NCBI GenBank assembly: GCA_002368685.1
Contig: DFEN01000107.1
Span: 1-16,513 of the forward strand
Direction: 5' to 3'
DNA from: Lachnospiraceae bacterium UBA3801
GTDB taxonomy: Bacteria; Bacillota; Clostridia; Lachnospirales; Lachnospiraceae
DNA length: 16,513 nucleotides
The notes under the pieces are model-generated. The model worked only from the letters and a program-made list of their open reading frames with translations, ran no database searches and had not been told where the DNA came from. Below, one piece after another: positions 7,849-13,947 of the stretch; the first letter of the stretch is position 1; each line of letters opens with the position of its first letter. The position numbers and the translations under genes are program-made.

Positions 7849-9861
7849 TTAATATGTTGGTGTTGTTATTATTGCATCATTCGCGAAATTTTTTGAACCG
7901 TTTTTATAATTAAATTTAGCCGTTTTTTCATTTATGATTGTCGGTTGACATTTCACTCCTATTATTCCAACTGTCGGTTCTGAAACATTAAATTTGTATC
8001 TATTAACGAATTCTGCCAATGACTCATCATATATTTTCTTTTTTAACGCATCTTGATCTGACACATCATATACATAGAAGCTGTACCAACCAGAACCACC
8101 TACAAGTAGATTCAAATCAACTCTATAGCAATCGCTAAATTTAGTCCAGCTCCAGCTATCAAATATAACTCCATATGCTGAATCAAAATCTGTTATCTTA
8201 TTATATATATTATTTGCGGTTAATTGATTTATGTTATCAATTGTATATCCTTTTGTCGTATACTGCGTATTTCCAATTGAGCTACTTGAGAATTTCTGAG
8301 TATGCATAAATGTCAGAGGATCCTTACGCTCTAGTCCGGCATAAAATACCCCATTCTTACGATTTTCTATTTTGCATCCCTCAGCCATACTTATTTTAGT
8401 TGCTGCCAGATATCCATAATTGACAATTGATGAACCCTTAGTAAGTGTGAGCTGCGTTCCGTTATTATTTTCAAAACAGCATAGCTTGCCACCTGGCATA
8501 ATTATTATATTTCCATCCTCAACTGTGATATTACCCTGTGCCTGCTTCGTATATGGACCTACACATCCACCGTTCTTAATTACAAGTGAACCACCATTTT
8601 TGATAACAATATTACCATTATTAATCAGATTAGTTGATAGGGATACAATTCCTCCATCAATAGTTATTGTTTCTCCCTTCGGAATCATCATACCCTCTGA
8701 CTTAGCATCCATACCATCATCATCCTTGAAGCCCGCTGCACTTATAGGGAAGAATTGATCCTGTCCAATTGTCTGAGTCATAAATGCAGTAAAAAAGTGA
8801 GGCGTACCTATGAAAGCATGATAGCAATAATTCATAGTAGACCTGTTATAGCATGGTGAAGACTCTGAACCCTGAGGAATAATATTATACTTTCTTTCAG
8901 TGTTACTCATTAAACATAGATAAGAATAATCTGTATCTCCATTGATAACATTAGACCCAAAATTATCCTTACATACATCATTATCATAATCATTATTATA
9001 TGTTATCAAATAAGTATTCTCACCTGAAAAAACCAAATGGTATCCATCATGAGTATGACCATTTATACAGTCATCCATGTTGCGGACTAAATAATTTGCT
9101 GGCTCGTCACGCGCTTCTCCATTTTTTGTACTACAAGCCTGCAAAAACCAGTCACTATTATTCTTAGGCTGATATAATACAGCCTCTGTATTTGTTAGCT
9201 GTTTTTGTGGAAATGTAAATGATATAATAGTTCTACCATAATCACTTCCCCATTTAGCTACCTTGATCCATGGAACACCCATTGAATTGCCTGTGGTAAA
9301 GAATTTACTGCTATTATAATCGATGTCCGACACTCCATTTTGTCCTACGTTAGTACCACAATAATATACACTAGATGTAGCATTAAAATAATACGAAGTA
9401 GAATGTTCCTCATTAGACTTCTTACCATAATGTCCTTCATAGCTATTTTCAGTCTCTGGATTATTTGGAACAGACTTAAAATATTCCTTATATTGATTCC
9501 ATGAATCTGTATTTGTTGGTAGGAAACAGTGATCTCTATCTGAATAGGATGACAGGAATGGATGGTTACCATTTATAGTCTTAGTCCCTGCAAAAATAAC
9601 AGGATGAAACTTATTATCACTAAGCTTTTCTCTAATATTACCGGAATTGATTCTCTCCCATTCCCAAAATGCAACTACACCAGTCTTAGGAGTAAATGCC
9701 TTCTCAGCAGCCTTATCTGTATCAGTTGTCTCTGTCGTATCATCAGCATAAACATCAATATTAGATGGAATAATATATAGACTGGACAAAGCAATGCAAG
9801 CTGCCATTATAACAGCTCCAATCACTCTCTTCCTTCTCCTATTAATCAGAAAACTCTTCAT
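7849..9861 (-). CDS. Secreted protein with beta-helix-like repeats (670 aa), unknown function
   Basis: The start at ATG 9859-9861 follows GGAGGA. The N-terminus is a classic signal peptide: basic residues (NRRRKR, 7-12), a hydrophobic core about 13-31, and a likely cleavage after VYA39 before DDTTETTDTD. No LPXTG motif, membrane anchor or other attachment signal is seen at the C-terminus, so the protein is probably released or bound non-covalently. Residues about 396-505 form short repeating strands with Gly/Asn turns (INNGNIVIKNGGSLVIKNGG and further similar units), which suggests a right-handed beta-helix. The mature part has about 14 cysteines, including C461-C462, which is unusual for a cytoplasm-neutral Gram-positive exoprotein and hints at disulfides or metal binding. 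No catalytic signature was recognised. It has its own promoter with the shared element, 87 bp after the 313-aa membrane-protein gene. It ends at the palindromic repeat. Confidence 0.88.
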   Translation of the reverse strand: MKSFLINRRRKRVIGAVIMAACIALSSLYIIPSNIDVYADDTTETTDTDKAAEKAFTPKTGVVAFWEWERINSGNIREKLSDNKFHPVIFAGTKTINGNHPFLSSYSDRDHCFLPTNTDSWNQYKEYFKSVPNNPETENSYEGHYGKKSNEEHSTSYYFNATSSVYYCGTNVGQNGVSDIDYNSSKFFTTGNSMGVPWIKVAKWGSDYGRTIISFTFPQKQLTNTEAVLYQPKNNSDWFLQACSTKNGEARDEPANYLVRNMDDCINGHTHDGYHLVFSGENTYLITYNNDYDNDVCKDNFGSNVINGDTDYSYLCLMSNTERKYNIIPQGSESSPCYNRSTMNYCYHAFIGTPHFFTAFMTQTIGQDQFFPISAAGFKDDDGMDAKSEGMMIPKGETITIDGGIVSLSTNLINNGNIVIKNGGSLVIKNGGCVGPYTKQAQGNITVEDGNIIIMPGGKLCCFENNNGTQLTLTKGSSIVNYGYLAATKISMAEGCKIENRKNGVFYAGLERKDPLTFMHTQKFSSSSIGNTQYTTKGYTIDNINQLTANNIYNKITDFDSAYGVIFDSWSWTKFSDCYRVDLNLLVGGSGWYSFYVYDVSDQDALKKKIYDESLAEFVNRYKFNVSEPTVGIIGVKCQPTIINEKTAKFNYKNGSKNFANDAIITTPTY

Positions 9862-9905
9862 GTTTTTATCCTCCAGATGTTACTATCAATCAAACTGTTG
9901 TTATT

Positions 9906-9938
9906 ATTCTAACACTAAATGAATAACAAAAGCGCAAC
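9906..9938 (-). promoter_or_regulatory. Promoter B of the secreted-protein gene, with shared 14-bp element
   Basis: On the minus strand GTTGCGCTTTTGTT (9925-9938) overlaps the -35 position (CGCTTT, 9929-9934). It is 17 bp from a TAGAAT -10 box (9906-9911), which is 44 nt before the ATG. Element and spacing match promoters A and C. Confidence 0.68.
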
Positions 9939-9948
9939 ACATCAAAAA

Positions 9949-10890
9949 TTATTTTTCCTCTTCTGCCTCAGAAAATGAAACATGCCCATCACTATAGAAT
10001 ACTACCTTCTCTATTCTATTGATGCCAAGCTTCTTGCTCACAAAGCTAAGCTTTCCCTCTCCCACAATCTCTACTGGAGAATCTGCATCTGTACCAGATG
10101 CTTCTGCAACAGTCGGTGACGCAATATATGACTTATCATATGTTATTGGATCCACCTGTTCAATATTGGAAGATTTTTTCTCTTCCTCTTCTTCACTAAC
10201 AGCATCTGTTAACGTATAATTATCTTCTACCTCTTCACCTATTACATCAATAGCTACAGAATAGTATTCCTTATCCTCCTCAATATACTGTGCAACAGCC
10301 ACACTATAATCAGGAGAAGTAATCTCCCAGTCACCTATACCATTTACAAAATATACATTACCCGGTATTCCATCAGGATTATCCTCGAAGTCCGCCTCAC
10401 CACAGAGAATAACGGGATTATCTGTGCCAGCTCCAATCACATCGTCTCTTTCTTGAAGATCACCCTCACCTAGAATACTAATATATAATCTATCAGACGC
10501 TTCTCTAACCAATATATCATAATCAATACTAACCTTAGATACCTTAATTCCAGCCACATCTATAGTTTTGGAGAATCTGATAGTTGTAAGACCAGCTCCC
10601 TTCGGCGTAACAGTAAACTTAGTCTTGCGTCCAAATTTAGATGTATTCACCTCTAAATACTCGTCATCAGGAAGAATTACTTCCCAGTCAATATCCTTAT
10701 TCGCCTTATCCTTGATACTATATTCAAATCCACCTTCTGGAAGATATCTATACTTTACAGGATAATTAGTATCACTAAACTCTTTATTAAACTGCCTACG
10801 ATATTTAGCAATCTTCACTCCTGCAAAAATAGCTACAGCGATAACTACTACAGCAATAATACTTAAAATGATAATTGTTTTTTTTCTCAT
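9949..10890 (-). CDS. Single-pass membrane protein with extracytoplasmic beta-type domain (313 aa)
   Basis: The start at ATG 10888-10890 follows GAGGA. Residues 5-27 form an uncleaved hydrophobic anchor after MRKK, so the remainder is predicted to face outward (N-in topology). Residues about 40-130 alternate hydrophobic and polar positions in beta-strand fashion, ending in a TPKGAGLTTIRFSKTI-type motif as seen in bacterial Ig-like folds. An internal repeat is visible: GTDNPVILCGEADF (155-168) and GTDADSPVEIVGEGKLSF (266-283). An acidic linker (SEEEEEKKSS, 232-241) and an acidic C-terminus (EAEEEK) are present. I recognise no named family. It follows the 548-aa gene by 81 bp and precedes the secreted protein, so a surface receptor, adaptor or anchor for the latter is a reasonable guess. 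That pairing is inference. Confidence 0.85.
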   Translation of the reverse strand: MRKKTIIILSIIAVVVIAVAIFAGVKIAKYRRQFNKEFSDTNYPVKYRYLPEGGFEYSIKDKANKDIDWEVILPDDEYLEVNTSKFGRKTKFTVTPKGAGLTTIRFSKTIDVAGIKVSKVSIDYDILVREASDRLYISILGEGDLQERDDVIGAGTDNPVILCGEADFEDNPDGIPGNVYFVNGIGDWEITSPDYSVAVAQYIEEDKEYYSVAIDVIGEEVEDNYTLTDAVSEEEEEKKSSNIEQVDPITYDKSYIASPTVAEASGTDADSPVEIVGEGKLSFVSKKLGINRIEKVVFYSDGHVSFSEAEEEK

Positions 10891-10910
10891 TATTAATCCT
10901 CATGAAACCA

Positions 10911-10933
10911 TTGGTATCATATTTAAATACCAA
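10911..10933. promoter_or_regulatory. Inverted repeat upstream of the membrane-protein gene (operator candidate)
   Basis: TTGGTAT (10911-10917) and ATACCAA (10927-10933) are perfect 7-bp arms around a 9-bp AT-rich centre that contains the palindrome ATTTAAAT (10921-10928). It lies 21 bp before the start codon of the 313-aa gene, in the 81-bp gap after the 548-aa gene. No T-tract follows on the minus strand, so a protein-binding site or RNA hairpin is likelier than a terminator. Confidence 0.5.
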
Positions 10934-10971
10934 GAGTTGGTCTGCTCATCTCTTTCTTCTTCAGTTTATCC

Positions 10972-12618
10972 TTACTTATTAGGCTTAAGCTCTGGTGGTT
11001 TCTTGTCCAAATCCTTCTTAGCAGAGTTCTTAAGCTCTAGTGCTTTGATCTCCTTAGCCATCTTCTTCTCCATATCCTCCGACATGAACCTGACTATCTT
11101 GGAATCAAATCTACCACCCTTCATATATTTATTATATACTGTTTCGAATTCCTTAGACTTAGCAAAATCTCTGGCAGTGCTGAAGAATAAGTCTCTTCTG
11201 CCTATAGCATTAAGTCTTGCTGATACGAATTTCTTATAATGACTCTTATCAGCATTTAATGGAGCGCTCGACTCATCAGCAATAATCTGGTGAAGCACCA
11301 GTGCTGCCAGCTGCTCCTTAACTGTTTGCTTCTCAGCATCAGTGAAATTCTTAATAGTTTTATTCTGCTTCTTAGCTCTAACAAGATTATTAACCTTCTG
11401 TATCTGAGATGCAGCGTAGCCTGCAGTCTCATCATACATACCACCAATCTCGAGTCCACTTCTAACAATACGGTCAACCTTGGCCCACATTTTATACTCA
11501 TCATCTGCGGCAGCCTTAATCTTCTTGATTGTAGGAGCTGTTCCCTTAGGAAGCTTCTCGTATACCTGCCACATCTCCATCTTGGTACGAAGCTCATTAT
11601 TCTCCATGAGATCCTTATCTCGACGAAGCTGAGCCTTAAGTGGATTTACAAATTCCAGACATCTGGCATATATCTGATGAACCTTCTTGGACTTATCATC
11701 TGTATTGTCAGCGGTCTCCATAGCTCTTACCATGGCATGACCATTCATATATTCATTGAATTTGTTATATAGAGCCTCTTCCTTAGCGATTAGCTCTCGG
11801 GTATATCCATTACCCTTCTTGAAATCACTGGTTCCCAGAGCAAATTCACGTTCTACTTCCTTGAGTTCCAGATTAAGCTCCAGTGCTTCCTTGATAAATT
11901 CATCGAAGAATTTCTTATCTACCTCATCTCCAGCATCTCTCAGAAGTGGTTCCATCTGAGTCCTAATCTTCTCGACTACGACTTCATAGGCCCCCTTCTT
12001 CTCCATGAGCTTACGGAATTTCTCCTCCATCTCATCGAAGCTCATATCTCCATTAATACCAGCCAGACTGAGAGTACGTGACATAGTACGTGTATACTTA
12101 TCCTTAACTGCCTGCTCCTCACGCATAAGTCTGTTAGGATCATGCTCAGCCATATCCTGGAATTCCTCATTTAGCAGGATATCCTCAACCATATCCTCTG
12201 TAACGAATCTAAATTCGTTAGTTCCAAATATCTTCTTAACAGCCACATCAAGCTGAGCCTGATGAACTATCTCGCGATCCTTGTCAATTACCCTGTCACG
12301 TTCAGCCTTAATGCGGTTATTCTCAAATATAATTCCAGCAAATAGAGCCATCTTCACGATACTCTCTATTTTCTTCTTCCTCTCGTCGTCCTCAGCCTGA
12401 TTTATCTGGTCCTCGTACTCGAGCTTCACACCCTTAACGTAGTTAAGCTGCTGAGTGGCATTTCCTATCTCATTCTTAAGACGAGTTATCTCCTCTGGAT
12501 TAGTCTCCTTATCAAGCCTATACTGGAGCTCATAGATGCGATCATTAACCTGGTTAATGGAGCTATCTATCATCTCTAGAGCACTCTTCTTCTCTTCCTT
12601 CTCTTTGTTATCACCCAT
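10972..12618 (-). CDS. Unknown helical coiled-coil cytoplasmic protein (548 aa)
   Basis: I choose ATG 12616-12618, which follows a strong GGGAGG by about 8 nt. The longest open frame begins at a TTG 18 nt upstream without a comparable binding site. The 548-aa product has no signal peptide. Residues about 16-85 are a heptad-like coiled coil (INQVNDRIYELQYRLDKE onward). A short hydrophobic patch (VKMALFAGIIF, 88-98) follows but is too short for a membrane span. The remainder is charged and helical. The C-terminus is a Lys/Pro-rich basic tail (KKDLDKKPPELKPNK). Residues 437-494 (LAALVLHQIIADESSAPLN, ending DFAKSKEFETVY) resemble a C-terminal stretch of the 1512-aa protein. It is the third gene of the operon with the 604-aa and HD-GYP genes, 30 bp after the latter. 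Family not recognised. Confidence 0.87.
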   Translation of the reverse strand: MGDNKEKEEKKSALEMIDSSINQVNDRIYELQYRLDKETNPEEITRLKNEIGNATQQLNYVKGVKLEYEDQINQAEDDERKKKIESIVKMALFAGIIFENNRIKAERDRVIDKDREIVHQAQLDVAVKKIFGTNEFRFVTEDMVEDILLNEEFQDMAEHDPNRLMREEQAVKDKYTRTMSRTLSLAGINGDMSFDEMEEKFRKLMEKKGAYEVVVEKIRTQMEPLLRDAGDEVDKKFFDEFIKEALELNLELKEVEREFALGTSDFKKGNGYTRELIAKEEALYNKFNEYMNGHAMVRAMETADNTDDKSKKVHQIYARCLEFVNPLKAQLRRDKDLMENNELRTKMEMWQVYEKLPKGTAPTIKKIKAAADDEYKMWAKVDRIVRSGLEIGGMYDETAGYAASQIQKVNNLVRAKKQNKTIKNFTDAEKQTVKEQLAALVLHQIIADESSAPLNADKSHYKKFVSARLNAIGRRDLFFSTARDFAKSKEFETVYNKYMKGGRFDSKIVRFMSEDMEKKMAKEIKALELKNSAKKDLDKKPPELKPNK

Positions 12619-12648
12619 AGTGACTTCCTCCCACAATATAACTCTAAA

Positions 12649-13938
12649 TCACTTCCAAGCCTCACTAATAATGAAATCCTCTAGTATCTCACTATCCAGC
12701 TTGCCCTCCTGGCACATCTCTCTAAGTATGCCAAATGTCTTCTCAGCCGGAAGTGGTGGCTTATATGGTCTATCCTCTGCTGTTAGTGCATCATATATAT
12801 CTATGATGGTTAGCAGCCTGGTCTCCCAGGTCAGGTCATCCGCCCCAATTTCATTAGGATAGCCACTGCCATCAAGGAATTCATGATGACCACCTGCCCA
12901 CTTAGGTACATCCTTATATGGTCCCTCTAACCCCAGGTCCTTAAGCATATCATATGTATGTACCACATGTGACTGTATGTGTCTACGTTCCTCAGCTGTA
13001 AGAGTACCTCTACTCACTGTAAGAGCTTCTCTCTCATACTCTCCCAGAAGTGGAACGGTATCTCCAGATGATGTCAGACATGGTATATCGGCTAAATCAT
13101 TAACACGACTTATCATCTCATCATCTGCCAGTCCTCTTGTATTTATTGATAATATGTAGTCCATTGCAGACTCTATATTATTAATCCTATTTCTAGCCTC
13201 CTGACATAGCTCGGCGTCATCCGGATTTTCAGCCATTTTCAGCTTCTCGCATACTATGGCAAGCTCTGTTCTGTGCCTTAAATCCTTCTCTGCATCACCT
13301 AGTCTGGTAGGCTTATCCATTAGCTCCATAGATATTAGAAGCTTACCTACATCGTGCATCCACACACTTGCTAGAAATGGTTCTCTCTTAGATGGATCAA
13401 TTGGTCGTCCCTCTCTCTCGAGATAATCAAGATAATTCGTAGCATACCTAACCATATTCTTAGTGTGGTTTGCATTATAATGTGATCTCTTATCGATGGC
13501 ATTTACCATCATCTTCACAAATCTATCTATGAATTCAATCAGCTTATTAGTTAAGTATTCATTCTTCCTGGCGAGCTCCATTAGCTCTGTAACCTCACTG
13601 AATACAACTATAGCTGCTATATTTTCGTCTCTATTACTAAGTGGAGACACGACAAGACGGAGAAAGTGCTTAGTGCCATTTCTGTAAAATGGCACTAATT
13701 TGCTCACTCTCTCCTTACTAAATACTGCGTCTATTATACATTCGAAGAAGTCATCATTCTCGTCGCCCTCGCTTATCAGCTCAGACATCTTCCTGCCGGT
13801 CAGCTCTTCTCTCTCCCCAATTAACCCAGACGCTATACTATTCTCCATTCGGATAATTCCATCATAGCCAATGATACATATACCGTCTGTTGTGCTTTCC
13901 AGCAGGTTGTCAAATATTGCTATATCAGCAGTATCCAT
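12649..13938 (-). CDS. PAS-HD-GYP protein, predicted cyclic-di-GMP phosphodiesterase
   Basis: This 429-aa protein has an N-terminal PAS domain (about 7-122) joined by a helix to an HD-GYP domain (about 130-429). Metal and substrate motifs are intact: NxNHT with H158, HDVGK (H195, D196, K199), H324, HHEFLDGSGYP (H351, H352, E353, D356, G357, G359, Y360, P361), and the D380..D383ALTxxDRPY motif. HD-GYP enzymes linearise c-di-GMP to pGpG or GMP. Between HDVGK and H324 there is an insertion of about 80-90 residues (roughly 212-305) rich in helix. The same type of insertion occurs in a known HD-GYP subfamily with the LTVSRGTLTAEER and VPKWAGGHHE pattern, so it is not a defect. There is no membrane segment; the PAS domain probably senses an internal signal. 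The start at ATG 13936-13938 follows AGGAG, 9 bp after the 604-aa stop, indicating translational coupling. Confidence 0.93.
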   Translation of the reverse strand: MDTADIAIFDNLLESTTDGICIIGYDGIIRMENSIASGLIGEREELTGRKMSELISEGDENDDFFECIIDAVFSKERVSKLVPFYRNGTKHFLRLVVSPLSNRDENIAAIVVFSEVTELMELARKNEYLTNKLIEFIDRFVKMMVNAIDKRSHYNANHTKNMVRYATNYLDYLEREGRPIDPSKREPFLASVWMHDVGKLLISMELMDKPTRLGDAEKDLRHRTELAIVCEKLKMAENPDDAELCQEARNRINNIESAMDYILSINTRGLADDEMISRVNDLADIPCLTSSGDTVPLLGEYEREALTVSRGTLTAEERRHIQSHVVHTYDMLKDLGLEGPYKDVPKWAGGHHEFLDGSGYPNEIGADDLTWETRLLTIIDIYDALTAEDRPYKPPLPAEKTFGILREMCQEGKLDSEILEDFIISEAWK

Positions 13939-13947
13939 GTCATCTCC

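Noticed and set aside
11290..11772. 160-aa plus-strand open frame inside the 548-aa gene
   Set aside because: It is Ile/Leu/Ser-rich antisense translation of Lys/Glu codons, typical of a shadow frame, with no supporting signals.
12619..12636. TTG start six codons upstream of the 548-aa protein
   Set aside because: No good ribosome binding site precedes it; the GGGAGG site lies between it and the ATG at 12618 and fits that ATG.
12860..13330. Degenerate or inactive HD-GYP because HD and HHE motifs are unusually far apart
   Set aside because: The spacing results from a helical insertion known in one HD-GYP subfamily, and all metal-binding residues are present.
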